Shown here in pieces: positions 10,299 through 19,107 of a stretch of DNA of 64,000 bases (positions are counted from its first letter, which is position 1; each line of letters opens with the position of its first letter). The position numbers and the translations under genes were made by a program. The stretch spans positions 1,116,001 through 1,180,000 of the forward strand of contig NZ_AP029028.1 of assembly GCF_037076565.1 (NCBI RefSeq). The letters run 5' to 3'. The notes below the pieces were generated by a model. The model was not told the origin of the DNA. It was given only the letters and a program-made list of their open reading frames with translations, and did no database searches. The DNA is from Herbaspirillum sp. DW155 (GTDB lineage: Bacteria; Pseudomonadota; Gammaproteobacteria; Burkholderiales; Burkholderiaceae_D).

Positions 10299-11657
10299 AT
10301 GACCGATCATTTCTTTTCCCTCTTCACTGATATCAGCACCGTCGACCTGCTGCGCCAGCTGGTGGTGATTGCGCTTTGCCTGCTGGGCGGCATCGGCCTG
10401 TCGCGCTGGCTGCGCGCGCGCTTCGTGCTGCCGGCCGATGGCGAGGAGCAGTCGCTGGTGATGCAGATCGGGGTGAAGAGCTTTGCCCGGGTGCTCTCCC
10501 CCTTGCTGGCGCTGGGCCTGTTGACGGCGGCTTATACCATCCTGAAGCGCGGCCACCATGCCGTCACCCTCTGGGAGATCATGTTTCCCCTGACCATTGC
10601 CCAGGTGGCGATGCGTTTCGTGTTCTACGTACTGCGCGGCATCTTTGTGAAGGATGCTACCGTTGGTGCGCTGCTGCACCTGTCGGAAAAGGTCATCGCG
10701 CTGGTGGTCTGGCTGTGCGTGGTGCTGTGGATTACCGGCCTGTGGCCCGATTTCATCGATTATCTGGATGGCACCACCTTGCCGCTGGGGCGCCACAAGG
10801 TGTCGTTGTTGACGATGTTGCAAGGCGCAGCTTCGGTGCTGGTCACCCTCATCATCGCCCTGTGGATAGGCACGGTGGTGGAAAACCGCCTGATGAAGTT
10901 CAGCGGCATGCATTCCTCGCTGCGTACGGTGGTGGCGCGCATGGTGCGGGCCTTGCTGATCCTGATCGCCTTCCTGGTCAGCCTGTCGCTGGTGGGGATC
11001 GACCTCACGGTACTGTCGGTCTTCGGTGGCGCGCTGGGCGTGGGTATCGGTCTGGGCCTGCAGAAGATTGCCAGCAGCTATGTGTCCGGCTTCGTGATCC
11101 TGCTGGAGCGCAGCATGGTCATCGGCGACATGGTTGCTGTGGATAAATATTTCGGCAAAGTCACCCAGATCAACACCCGCTACACCATTCTGGAAGGCTT
11201 GGATGGGATTGAATCGGTCCTGCCGAATGAACTATTCGTCTCCAATCCGGTACAAAACTATTCCTTGACCCATCGCATTGTACGTTTGTCCACACAGCTT
11301 ACAATTCTGTACCAGGATGATGTGGAAACGGTCTTGGGTATCATGGAACAGGCCGCACTTGGGGTACAGCGGGTCTCTCAGCAGACCGCGCCGCAAGCCT
11401 TGCTGATCAAGATCGGCGCCGACGGACTGGATCTGGAACTGGGGTTCTGGATCACCGACCCGGAAAACGGGCGGCTCAATGTGTTGTCGGACGTCAACCG
11501 GGCCATCTGGGCTGCCTTCAAGCAACACGGTATCCAGGTGGCCCATCCCAAGCGCGACATCCGCATCATGGATGAGCGCAGCTTCCGCCAAAGTACGCGC
11601 CAGGAAAATCCTGATGGCCCAGAGAGGCAGAATTCGCGTACAATGCCCGGCAATTAA
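10299..11657 (+). CDS. MscS-family mechanosensitive channel
   Basis: The 452-residue inner-membrane protein has about five or six N-terminal membrane segments, then the pore and beta-domain of small-conductance channels (VFGGALGVGIGLGLQK, SGFVILLERSMVIGD, then NTRYTILEGLDGIESVLPN). It should open under membrane tension and release solutes after hypo-osmotic shock. The last 40 residues are polar and variable. A CDS starts only three bases after the PLD-like gene. Confidence 0.9.
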   Translation: MTDHFFSLFTDISTVDLLRQLVVIALCLLGGIGLSRWLRARFVLPADGEEQSLVMQIGVKSFARVLSPLLALGLLTAAYTILKRGHHAVTLWEIMFPLTIAQVAMRFVFYVLRGIFVKDATVGALLHLSEKVIALVVWLCVVLWITGLWPDFIDYLDGTTLPLGRHKVSLLTMLQGAASVLVTLIIALWIGTVVENRLMKFSGMHSSLRTVVARMVRALLILIAFLVSLSLVGIDLTVLSVFGGALGVGIGLGLQKIASSYVSGFVILLERSMVIGDMVAVDKYFGKVTQINTRYTILEGLDGIESVLPNELFVSNPVQNYSLTHRIVRLSTQLTILYQDDVETVLGIMEQAALGVQRVSQQTAPQALLIKIGADGLDLELGFWITDPENGRLNVLSDVNRAIWAAFKQHGIQVAHPKRDIRIMDERSFRQSTRQENPDGPERQNSRTMPGN

Positions 11658-11739
11658 AAGAAAATAAAACCATTTTCACGGAACAAGTAATAATCCTGTT
11701 TTGTAGTCCGATAGTTGTTTTCTATTTGGAGTTGTACTG

Positions 11740-12936
11740 ATGACCCTTGATGCGATCCTCGACTTTGTTGCCAACGGCCTGCTGCATGCGTCCGGTTGGC
11801 AGATTGTCATTTACACACTGGTGATGACCCACATCACCATCGTGGGCGTGACTCTCTACCTGCATCGTTGCCAGGCGCATCGCGCGCTCGAACTGCACGC
11901 GATCCCCAGCCACTTCTTCCGTCTGTGGCTGTGGATGACCACCGGCATGGTGACCAAGGAATGGGCCGCCATCCACCGCAAGCACCACGCCAAGTGCGAG
12001 ACCGAAGAAGATCCGCACAGCCCCCAGACCCGCGGCATCCAGAAGGTGATGTGGCAGGGTGCCGAGCTGTACCGTTCCGAGTCCAAGAACGCCGAGACCA
12101 TGGAAAAGTTCGGTCACGGCACGCCGGATGACTGGATCGAACACAACATCTACAGCAAGTACGGCTGGCAGGGCGTTGGCATCATGCTGATCATCGACGT
12201 GCTGCTCTTCGGCGCCATCGGCCTGACCGTCTGGGCCGTGCAGATGGCGTGGATCCCCTTCTGGGCCGCTGGCGTGGTCAATGGCCTGGGCCACTTCTGG
12301 GGCTATCGCAACTATGACTGCGTGGATGCATCGACCAACCTCTTCCCGATCGGCATCCTGATCGGTGGTGAAGAGATGCACAACAACCACCACACTTTCG
12401 GCACCTCGGCCAAGTTCTCGGCCAAGTGGTATGAATTCGACATCGGCTGGATGTATATCCGCATCCTCGAAACCTTCGGCCTGGCCAAGGTCAAGAAGGT
12501 CTTGCCGGTGCCCAAGTTCGATCGCCAGAAGGCCGTCATCGACTTCGACACCCTGCAGTCGGTCATCGCCAACCGCTACGACGTGACCGCCAAGTACGCG
12601 CGTTCCCTGAAGAGCGCCTGGAAGGACGAACTGGATCACCTGATCGAGAAGGCCAAGCTGGAATCGCGCTTCCTGAAGTCTTCCAAGAAGCTGCTGCAGC
12701 GTGAGCCGGGCCGCCTGGAAGATGGCCAGAAGCAGCAACTGTCGGAACTGTTCGCCCACAGCAAGGCGCTGCAGACCATGCATGAGATGCGCATCGAACT
12801 GGGCGCCATCTGGGAGCGTTCGCACTCCACCCGCGAACAGCTGCTGCAGCAACTGCAAGACTGGTGCACCCGCGCCGAAGCTTCCGGCGTGAAGGCCTTG
12901 CGTGACTTCGCCCTGCGCCTGCGCAGCTACGCCTGA
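11740..12936 (+). CDS. membrane acyl-lipid/acyl-CoA desaturase (DesA-like)
   Basis: This 398-residue membrane di-iron desaturase has three histidine boxes: HRCQAH at residues 42-47, HRKHH at 79-83 and EEMHNNHH. Hydrophobic segments lie between the first two boxes and between the second and third. It probably introduces a cis (delta-9 type) double bond in fatty acyl chains, adjusting membrane fluidity. The C-terminal 140 residues are polar and helical, longer than in minimal desaturases. A strong hairpin terminator follows. Confidence 0.88.
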   Translation: MTLDAILDFVANGLLHASGWQIVIYTLVMTHITIVGVTLYLHRCQAHRALELHAIPSHFFRLWLWMTTGMVTKEWAAIHRKHHAKCETEEDPHSPQTRGIQKVMWQGAELYRSESKNAETMEKFGHGTPDDWIEHNIYSKYGWQGVGIMLIIDVLLFGAIGLTVWAVQMAWIPFWAAGVVNGLGHFWGYRNYDCVDASTNLFPIGILIGGEEMHNNHHTFGTSAKFSAKWYEFDIGWMYIRILETFGLAKVKKVLPVPKFDRQKAVIDFDTLQSVIANRYDVTAKYARSLKSAWKDELDHLIEKAKLESRFLKSSKKLLQREPGRLEDGQKQQLSELFAHSKALQTMHEMRIELGAIWERSHSTREQLLQQLQDWCTRAEASGVKALRDFALRLRSYA

Positions 12937-12994
12937 CCGGTGCTGGTGAGTCCGTTTCTCCGGGGTAAAAACCGGAGATGAAGGAAAAGAAATG

Positions 12995-13030
12995 AAAAAT
13001 CCCCGCAGAGCACTCTGCGGGGATTTTTTT
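12995..13030 (+). terminator. Rho-independent terminator of the desaturase gene
   Basis: A perfect 10-bp stem (CCCCGCAGAG / CTCTGCGGGG) with a two-base centre is flanked by A residues and a run of seven T residues; it can work in both directions. Confidence 0.9.
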
Positions 13031-13174
13031 GAGCCTGCGCCTGCTGGTGATGAAGCTTCTTGTCAAAACAGGGAAACCGGAGGAGAGCCCGGCCGGCAGG
13101 TTCAGGCGCTCCCCTGACCCTGCAGTGCTGTCAGGCATTGCGCCGGGCCCGGCCATGCCGCCGGCAGCAGGCAA

Positions 13175-13206
13175 CAAAAAACCCGCAGAGTGCTCTGCGG
13201 GTTTTT
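13175..13206 (-). terminator. terminator of rpmB-rpmG
   Basis: The stem ACCCGCAGAG / CTCTGCGGGT with flanking A and T runs lies 21 bases beyond the rpmG stop. Its stem repeats that of the hairpin at 12995-13030 almost exactly, so the intergenic region carries a duplicated bidirectional terminator. Confidence 0.88.
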
Positions 13207-13226
13207 CATCGGGATACCGGGATCAA

Positions 13227-13394
13227 TTACTTGATCTTGGTTTCCTTGTATTCCACGTGCTTGCGTGCCTTGGGATCGAACTTCATGATGCTGATCTTTT
13301 CGGGCGTAGTACGCTTGTTCTTGGTGGTGGTGTAGAAGTGACCAGTACCTGCGGTCGACTCCAGTTTGATTTTGTCGCGGCCGGATTTCGCCAT
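13227..13394 (-). CDS. rpmG: 50S ribosomal protein L33
   Basis: The minus strand encodes 55 residues beginning [20 protein letters not shown] and ending [11 protein letters not shown], the complete L33 of the large subunit. It lacks the two CxxC pairs of the zinc-binding form, so it is the zinc-independent (C-minus) type. AAAGGA precedes the ATG. It lies 24 bases after rpmB in the usual rpmB-rpmG operon. Confidence 0.97.
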   Translation of the reverse strand: MAKSGRDKIKLESTAGTGHFYTTTKNKRTTPEKISIMKFDPKARKHVEYKETKIK

Positions 13395-13418
13395 GATAGA
13401 TTTCCTTTACTCTGCTAA

Positions 13419-13655
13419 TTAGACTTTTTCGCCACGAGCACGCAGATCGGCCAGAACGGCATCGATGCCGATCTTGTCGATCACGCGCAGGCCGGCGTTG
13501 GACAAACGCAGCGAAACCCAGCGGTTCTCGGATTCAACGAAAATGCGGCGGTTCTGCAGGTTGGGCAGGAAACGACGCTTGGTCTTGTTGTTTGCATGGG
13601 AAACGTTGTTGCCGACCATCGGCCCCTTCCCGGTGACTTGGCAGACACGTGCCAT
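13419..13655 (-). CDS. rpmB: 50S ribosomal protein L28
   Basis: The product is 78 residues, [20 protein letters not shown] onward, the full L28 with the conserved KRRFLPNLQ and [12 protein letters not shown] segments. The ATG at 13655 has TAAGGAG 6 bases upstream; a longer frame starting at 13724 is not supported by the family. It is co-transcribed with rpmG. Confidence 0.97.
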   Translation of the reverse strand: MARVCQVTGKGPMVGNNVSHANNKTKRRFLPNLQNRRIFVESENRWVSLRLSNAGLRVIDKIGIDAVLADLRARGEKV

Positions 13656-13861
13656 GTGAGACTCCTTAAAAATTTCCGAATTTGGGAAAAACGAGAGTAT
13701 ATGGAAAAAACTCAGGTTTTTCAATGACTTGCGAAAAACAATTGTGTCTTGATGCGGGGTATTGATTTAACAATTGCGGAAACATTGTTTTTCGGGTGCT
13801 GACTCCGACGACGCAATCCCAGTGCTGGCAAGGGTTTGCGGCCGACGGGCGGGGCCTGGTA

Positions 13862-14542
13862 TCAGCTTTGGACGTGATGGGCGATGGAGTACAGGCGTGT
13901 CCCGGCCACCACGACATGATCCAGCAACTCCACATCAATGAGCTCCAGCGCCTGCTTGAGCGTACCCGTCAGGCGCAGGTCTGCGGCGCTGGGTTGCGGG
14001 CAGCCGGAGGGGTGATTGTGCGCGACGATGACCGAGGCGGCGTTATGCCGCAGTGCTGCCTTGACCACTTCACGCGGATAGACCACCGTATGGTTCAGCG
14101 TGCCCCTGAACATTTCTTCAGTAGCGAGCAGCTGGTTGCGCATGTTCAGGAAGAGGGCGACGAAACATTCATGTTCCTTGCCGGCGAAGATCAGTTTGAG
14201 ATATTCCCCCACGGCCCGGGTGGAATTGAGGGCCGACTGTTCCTTCAGATTGCCGTTGATGGCGCGCTTGGCCAGTTCCAGCGAGGCCGATATCTGCGCA
14301 CATTTGGCCGGGCCAAGACCGCCGCCCAGGGTGGGATCCCGTTGAGCCGCATTGCACAGTGCGCCCAGCGAGCCGAAACGCTGCAGCAGGTCCATGGCCA
14401 CCTCCATCACACTCTTGCCCGGCGTGCCCACCCGCAGGAAGATCGCCAGCAATTCCGCGTCCGAGAGGGCGGCGGGGCCCCATTCCAGCAGGCGTTCGCG
14501 TGGCCGCTGTTCCTTGGGCCAATCGATGATGGTCATGGTCAT
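13862..14542 (-). CDS. radC: RadC/JAB-domain protein
   Basis: The 226-residue protein has an N-terminal UPF0758 helix-hairpin-helix region (RPRERLLEWGPAALSDAELL) and a C-terminal MPN/JAB1-like fold with the metal motif HNHPSGCPQPSAAD. RadC was once tied to DNA repair but its activity is unproven. AAGGAG is 8 bases ahead of ATG 14542, which decides the start over a longer frame from 14710. The rpmG-rpmB-radC order is common in Burkholderiales. Confidence 0.93.
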   Translation of the reverse strand: MTMTIIDWPKEQRPRERLLEWGPAALSDAELLAIFLRVGTPGKSVMEVAMDLLQRFGSLGALCNAAQRDPTLGGGLGPAKCAQISASLELAKRAINGNLKEQSALNSTRAVGEYLKLIFAGKEHECFVALFLNMRNQLLATEEMFRGTLNHTVVYPREVVKAALRHNAASVIVAHNHPSGCPQPSAADLRLTGTLKQALELIDVELLDHVVVAGTRLYSIAHHVQS

Positions 14543-14769
14543 GATATGAATCTCCTTAGCACTTGAGAGGGGATACTGCGCACGACCCGCAAGGACCGCG
14601 CCAAAAGAATATGAACATCGCTGCAGTGCGCTTGCGCCGCCGCAAGGAAGCGCCTGATGCCGCCTCCATGACTGCACCGGGATGAAGCCGCCAGCGGCGT
14701 ATCGGTCCAACGTGGCTTACAATAGCGGGCTCTTGCGCACGTTCCCGTTTTTCAGCCTGCTTATCAGTC

Positions 14770-15225
14770 ATGTCCAGCCCAACCGTCCCCGTCGTCACCG
14801 AAAACGCCTACCTCACCCTGCATTACCGCCTGGCCTCGCTGGATGGCGAAGATATCGTCAGCACCTTCAACGAAAACCCGGCCACCCTGCAGTTCGGCCA
14901 GGGCCAGCTGGCGCCTTTCCTGGAAAACTGCCTGCTGGGCCTGCCCGAGGGTACGCACCAGACGTTCGAACTGAGCCCCGCCCAGGCTTTCGGCGAGCGC
15001 AGCGATGAGCTGATCCAGCGCATCTCGCGCGCGACACTCGAAGAAAACTCGTCCATGGACGAGCAGTACCGCGTCGGTGATCTGGTCGATTTCGCGGCTC
15101 CCGGTGGTGGCCGCTTTGCTGGCATCCTGCGCGCGATCGATAATGATGGCGCAATTTTCGACTTCAATCACCCGCTGGCCGGGCAAACGCTGAAGTTCGA
15201 AGTAAAAATCATAGGAATCCTGTAA
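14770..15225 (+). CDS. fkpB: FKBP-type peptidyl-prolyl isomerase, SlyD/SlpA type
   Basis: The 151-residue cytoplasmic protein has the SlpA/FkpB pattern: [17 protein letters not shown] at the start of the FKBP fold, FGQGQLAPFLENCLLGLPEG, then the inserted-flap domain and DFNHPLAGQTLKFEVKI. It should catalyse cis-trans prolyl isomerisation and help fold new proteins. It sits 59 bases ahead of ispH, the same pair as fkpB-ispH in E. coli. A TACAAT box at 14717-14722 may be its -10. Confidence 0.93.
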   Translation: MSSPTVPVVTENAYLTLHYRLASLDGEDIVSTFNENPATLQFGQGQLAPFLENCLLGLPEGTHQTFELSPAQAFGERSDELIQRISRATLEENSSMDEQYRVGDLVDFAAPGGGRFAGILRAIDNDGAIFDFNHPLAGQTLKFEVKIIGIL

Positions 15226-15284
15226 TCGCCTCGTCATTTGGCGAGATGACCCTCGCAATGTTTTGAAGAATCAAGGGAATTACC

Positions 15285-16253
15285 ATGACCATGGAACAAG
15301 CCGACTCTGAAATCCTGCTGGCCCAGCCCCGTGGTTTCTGTGCGGGCGTGGATCGCGCCATCGAGATCGTCGAGCGCGCGCTGATGCAGTTCGGCGCGCC
15401 CATCTACGTGCGCCACGAAATCGTGCACAACGCCTATGTGGTCAACGACCTGCGGGCCAAGGGTGCGGTCTTCATCGAGGAACTGGCCGACGTGCCGGCC
15501 GGCAATACGGTCATCTTCTCGGCGCACGGCGTGTCCAAGGCGATCCAGGCGGAGGCGGCCGAGCGCGGGCTGACGGTATTTGATGCCACCTGCCCGCTGG
15601 TCACGAAAGTGCATATGGAAGTGGCCAAGATGCGTCGCGAAGGCCGTGAAATCATCATGATCGGCCACGCAGGCCACCCGGAGGTCGAAGGCACGATGGG
15701 CCAGACCGAGGCCGGCATGCACCTGGTGGAAACGGTGGAAGACGTAGAGCGCCTGCAGGTAGCCAATCCCGACCTGCTGGCCTATGTTTCCCAGACCACG
15801 CTGTCGGTGGACGACACGGCCGACATCATCGCGGCCCTGCGCGCCCGCTTCCCGGCCATTGCCGAACCCAAGAAGGGCGACATCTGCTACGCCACCACCA
15901 ACCGCCAGGAAGCCGTCAAATTCATGGCCCCGCAGGTGGATGTGGTGATCGTGGTGGGCAGCCCCAACAGCTCCAACTCGAACCGCCTGCGCGAACTGGC
16001 CGAGAAGAAGGGTGTCCCGGCCTTCATGGTCGATAACGCCGCCCTGATCGATCCGCAGTGGGTCGTGGGCCGCCAGCGCATCGGCGTGACGGCCGGCGCA
16101 TCGGCACCGGAGGTGCTGGTGCAGGCCGTGATCGACCGCATCAAGGAAATCGGTGCCCGCAGCGTGCGCGTCCTGGACGGTATTGAAGAAAACGTCACCT
16201 TCCCCTTGCCCAAGGGGCTGGGAACGCGCTCTCCTTCGGCCGAGTCGGCGTAA
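15285..16253 (+). CDS. ispH: 4-hydroxy-3-methylbut-2-enyl diphosphate reductase
   Basis: IspH (LytB) makes IPP and DMAPP in the last step of the MEP isoprenoid pathway. The 322-residue protein has the three cluster cysteines at 19 ([10 protein letters not shown]), 103 (DATCPLVTK) and 201 ([11 protein letters not shown]), and the active-site stretch [11 protein letters not shown]. It needs a [4Fe-4S] cluster and an electron donor. It follows fkpB, probably in one transcript, and is closed by hairpins. Confidence 0.97.
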   Translation: MTMEQADSEILLAQPRGFCAGVDRAIEIVERALMQFGAPIYVRHEIVHNAYVVNDLRAKGAVFIEELADVPAGNTVIFSAHGVSKAIQAEAAERGLTVFDATCPLVTKVHMEVAKMRREGREIIMIGHAGHPEVEGTMGQTEAGMHLVETVEDVERLQVANPDLLAYVSQTTLSVDDTADIIAALRARFPAIAEPKKGDICYATTNRQEAVKFMAPQVDVVIVVGSPNSSNSNRLRELAEKKGVPAFMVDNAALIDPQWVVGRQRIGVTAGASAPEVLVQAVIDRIKEIGARSVRVLDGIEENVTFPLPKGLGTRSPSAESA

Positions 16254-16316
16254 GCCCCGTGAAATGATGTGATGCAATGTGAACGTCCGGGCAGAAAAGC
16301 CGCCCGGCGTTTGCGC

Positions 16317-16349
16317 AAACAGGCCTGCTGATGCGGGCCTGTTTCATTT
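16317..16349 (+). terminator. terminator after ispH
   Basis: The stem AAACAGGCC / GGCCTGTTT with a 10-base loop is followed by a T-rich tail. A second hairpin (CCGGGC / GCCCGG, 16287-16307) lies just upstream. Confidence 0.7.
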
Positions 16350-16422
16350 CCGCGAGGGCTGTTGTGAATATGTATGACGATTCATTGGTCTTACCGCACT
16401 TTCTTCTGTAACAGGCGATTGT

Positions 16423-16456
16423 TTGTGCTCGATTGTTGGAATCTTCTGCGTATAAT
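16423..16456 (+). promoter_or_regulatory. candidate promoter of the liv leader
   Basis: A perfect TATAAT stands at 16451-16456. The best -35 candidate, TTGTGC at 16423-16428, is 22 bases away, which is long, so an activator or another -35 may be used. It lies about 410 bases upstream of livH. Confidence 0.5.
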
Positions 16457-16476
16457 TCCGCACCATTATCGACGGA

Positions 16477-16539
16477 CCGCCCAAAAGGCGGCCGAGCGCT
16501 AGCCCTCACCAAAGAGGGCAGGGCGCCGTCAAGGCGGCG
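16477..16539 (+). promoter_or_regulatory. three short hairpins in the liv leader
   Basis: Three stems follow in close order: CCGCC/GGCGG at 16477-16491, GCCCTC/GAGGGC at 16502-16519 and CGCCG/CGGCG at 16524-16539. Each has a small A-containing loop. They sit between the TATAAT box and a short reading frame, which suggests a structured regulatory leader, but no known riboswitch was recognised. Confidence 0.4.
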
Positions 16540-16564
16540 TCATTCAGAGACGGGAGACATTCCT

Positions 16565-16681
16565 ATGCACGAGTATCTGCCCACCGGCCCCGCCCGGTGC
16601 CTCCGGCGAAGACCTCCCGGGCGGGCGCCCGGCTGGCGCTCCGCCCACAGCCCAGGCTGCTGCTTCGGCAACAGCGGCTGA
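16565..16681 (+). CDS. possible 38-residue leader peptide upstream of livH
   Basis: The frame begins ATG 16565 behind CGGGAGA and encodes MHEYLPTGPARCLRRRPPG followed by a Pro/Arg/Gly-rich and Cys-Cys tail. It lies in the long leader of the liv operon, 188 bases before livH. There is no run of Leu, Ile or Val codons as in a classical attenuator. The DNA is very GC-rich and could form hairpins instead of being read, so the coding call is weak. Confidence 0.25.
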   Translation: MHEYLPTGPARCLRRRPPGRAPGWRSAHSPGCCFGNSG

Positions 16682-16869
16682 TCCCCCATCGACCCGACCC
16701 CGCCCTCAAGCCTGCTTGAACGGGAGCTTATTGCCCTTTTTATGAAGAGTGATAACGCGATCCCGACAGCCGGGAACGGATTTTGCTAATCGACATGCTT
16801 TCGCGCGGTGTCCGCTTTGGTGCAGACCCACGTGTTTTTCTTGTTTCCATTTAGATCGAAGAGTTATTC

Positions 16870-17799
16870 ATGGACATTTTCATCCAGCAGATCATCAACG
16901 GATTGGTGCTAGGCAGCATGTACGCACTGATCGCCCTGGGCTACACCATGGTGTACGGGGTGCTGAACCTGATCAACTTTGCCCACGGCGACATCCTGAT
17001 GGTCGGGGCCATGGTCGGCCTGTCGATCCTCAAATTGGTGCAGCAGGTGGCGCCTGACCTGCCGGGCATCGTCAAGCTGATCATCGCCATCGTCGGTGCG
17101 ATTCCGGTGTGCGTGATCGTGAGCTTGCTCATCGAACGCATCGCCTATCGTCCGCTGCGCAATGCGCCGCGTCTGGCGCCGCTGATCACCGCCATCGGCG
17201 TGTCGATCCTGCTGCAGACCTTCGCCATGATGATCTGGGGCCGCAGCCCCCTGCCGTTCCCGCAGATCATGCCCTCGACCCCGGTCAACATCGCCGGTGC
17301 GCTGATCTCGCCGACCCAGATCATGCTGCTCATCCTGGCGCTGGCCGCGATGATCGGCCTGGTGCTCATCGTGGAAAAAACCAAGATGGGCCGCGCCATG
17401 CGCGCCACCGCCGAGAACCCGCGCATCGCCGGCCTGATGGGCGTGGACGCCAACCGCGTCATCATCGTCACCTTCGGCATCGGCGCCGCACTGGCGGCGA
17501 TTGCCGGCGTGATGTGGGCCGCCAACTATTCCACCGCGCAATTCGCCATGGGCTTCGTGCCGGGCCTGAAGGCCTTCTCGGCGGCGGTGCTGGGCGGCAT
17601 CGGCAACATCTACGGCGCCATGCTGGGCGGCATCCTGCTGGGCCTGATCGAGAGTCTCGGTGCCGGTTACATCGGCGACCTGACCGGCAACTTCCTGGGC
17701 AGCAACTATCAGGACATCTTCGCCTTCATCGTGCTGATCATCGTGCTGACCCTGCGCCCCTCCGGGATCATGGGTGAGCGTGTGGCGGACCGTGCCTGA
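16870..17799 (+). CDS. livH: branched-chain amino acid ABC transporter permease LivH
   Basis: The 309-residue inner-membrane protein has about eight membrane helices and the LivH signature GYTMVYGVLNLINFAHGD near residue 24, with a conserved ENPRIAGLMGVD cytoplasmic loop. With LivM it forms the pore for leucine/isoleucine/valine or related substrates. No periplasmic binding protein gene is in this operon, so one must be supplied from elsewhere. It is the first gene of livHMGF. Confidence 0.93.
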   Translation: MDIFIQQIINGLVLGSMYALIALGYTMVYGVLNLINFAHGDILMVGAMVGLSILKLVQQVAPDLPGIVKLIIAIVGAIPVCVIVSLLIERIAYRPLRNAPRLAPLITAIGVSILLQTFAMMIWGRSPLPFPQIMPSTPVNIAGALISPTQIMLLILALAAMIGLVLIVEKTKMGRAMRATAENPRIAGLMGVDANRVIIVTFGIGAALAAIAGVMWAANYSTAQFAMGFVPGLKAFSAAVLGGIGNIYGAMLGGILLGLIESLGAGYIGDLTGNFLGSNYQDIFAFIVLIIVLTLRPSGIMGERVADRA

Positions 17800-17871
17800 G
17801 TTTTTAAGATTTAAAACCTTAAAAACTTAAAAACAGAAACTTAGAAACTTAAGAAATCGGAAGAGAACACT
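17800..17871 (+). repeat. A/T-rich repetitive spacer between livH and livM
   Basis: About 70 bases are composed of near-repeats of AAACTTAA and TTAAAAAC in an otherwise GC-rich operon. No gene or stable hairpin is visible. It may be a slippage-made spacer or an unstructured landing site before livM. Confidence 0.5.
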
Positions 17872-19086
17872 ATGGCTCTCATGACCTTCGACATGAAGCG
17901 CAACCCCCAGCAGGCGCGGTTCAGCCTGCTGGCGCTGTTGGCGCTGATGATCATCTTCCCCATGATCGCCCAGCATTTCGGCAATTCGTGGGTGCGCATC
18001 ATGGATATGGCGCTGCTCTACATCATGCTGGCCCTGGGCCTGAACGTGGTGGTGGGTTTCGCAGGCCTCTTGGACCTGGGCTACATCGCCTTCTATGCCA
18101 TCGGCGCCTACAGCGCCGGTCTGCTGGCCTCGCCCCAGTTCGCGCAGGTGATCGAATCCTTCGTCAACACCTATCCTGCCATCGGCAATTTCCTGGTGTG
18201 GCTGTGCGGTCCGCAGATCGTGCAGAACGGCATCCACCTCTCGCTGTGGCTGATCGTGCCGATCTCGGGCGTGCTGGCGGCGCTCTTCGGTGCGCTGCTG
18301 GGCGCGCCCACCCTGAAGCTGCGCGGTGACTACCTGGCCATCGTGACGCTGGGCTTCGGCGAGATCATCCGCATCTTCATGAACAACCTCAACGCCCCGG
18401 TGAACATCACCAACGGTCCGCAGGGCATCAACCTGATCGATCCGATCCGCGTGTTCGGCGTCTCGCTGGCCGGCGAGCCGGGGTCGGGTTCGATGGTCAA
18501 GGTGTTCGGCATGAGCCTGCCTTCGGTCAACGCGTATTACTACCTGTTCCTGGTGCTGTGCATCTTCGTGATCTTCTTCTCGTCCCGCCTGCAGGATTCG
18601 CGCCTGGGCCGTGCGTGGGTGGCCATTCGTGAAGATGAGATCGCGGCCAAGGCGATGGGCATCAACACCCGCAACGTCAAGCTGCTGGCCTTCGCCATGG
18701 GCGCTTCGTTTGGTGGCGTGGCTGGTGCCATGTTCGGCGCCTTCCAGGGCTTCGTTTCGCCGGAATCTTTCTCGCTGACCGAATCCATCGCCGTGCTGGC
18801 CATGGTGGTGCTGGGCGGCATTGGCCACATCCCCGGCGTGGTGCTGGGAGGCGTGATCCTGGCGGCGCTGCCGGAAGTGCTGCGCCACGTGGTGGAGCCG
18901 CTGCAGATGGCCATCTTCGGGAAGGTGTGGATCGATGCTGAAGTGCTGCGCCAGCTGCTCTACGGGCTGGCGATGGTGATCATCATGCTGACCCGTCCGG
19001 CTGGCCTGTGGCCCTCGCCGCGCCATGAAGACCGTCCCGAAGTGGACCATACCAAAATCGGCACGACCGGCGAAGTCAAAGCCTAA
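17872..19086 (+). CDS. livM: branched-chain amino acid ABC transporter permease LivM
   Basis: The 404-residue permease pairs with LivH. It has the family motif LNVVVGFAGLLDLGYIAFYA near residue 55 and the cytoplasmic coupling region IREDEIAAKAMGINTRNVKL. About ten membrane helices are visible. The C-terminal 25 residues are polar (HEDRPEVDHTKIG). GGAAGAG precedes the ATG at 17872. Confidence 0.93.
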   Translation: MALMTFDMKRNPQQARFSLLALLALMIIFPMIAQHFGNSWVRIMDMALLYIMLALGLNVVVGFAGLLDLGYIAFYAIGAYSAGLLASPQFAQVIESFVNTYPAIGNFLVWLCGPQIVQNGIHLSLWLIVPISGVLAALFGALLGAPTLKLRGDYLAIVTLGFGEIIRIFMNNLNAPVNITNGPQGINLIDPIRVFGVSLAGEPGSGSMVKVFGMSLPSVNAYYYLFLVLCIFVIFFSSRLQDSRLGRAWVAIREDEIAAKAMGINTRNVKLLAFAMGASFGGVAGAMFGAFQGFVSPESFSLTESIAVLAMVVLGGIGHIPGVVLGGVILAALPEVLRHVVEPLQMAIFGKVWIDAEVLRQLLYGLAMVIIMLTRPAGLWPSPRHEDRPEVDHTKIGTTGEVKA

Positions 19087-19107
19087 GCCCTATCAGGAGC
19101 ACAGAAC

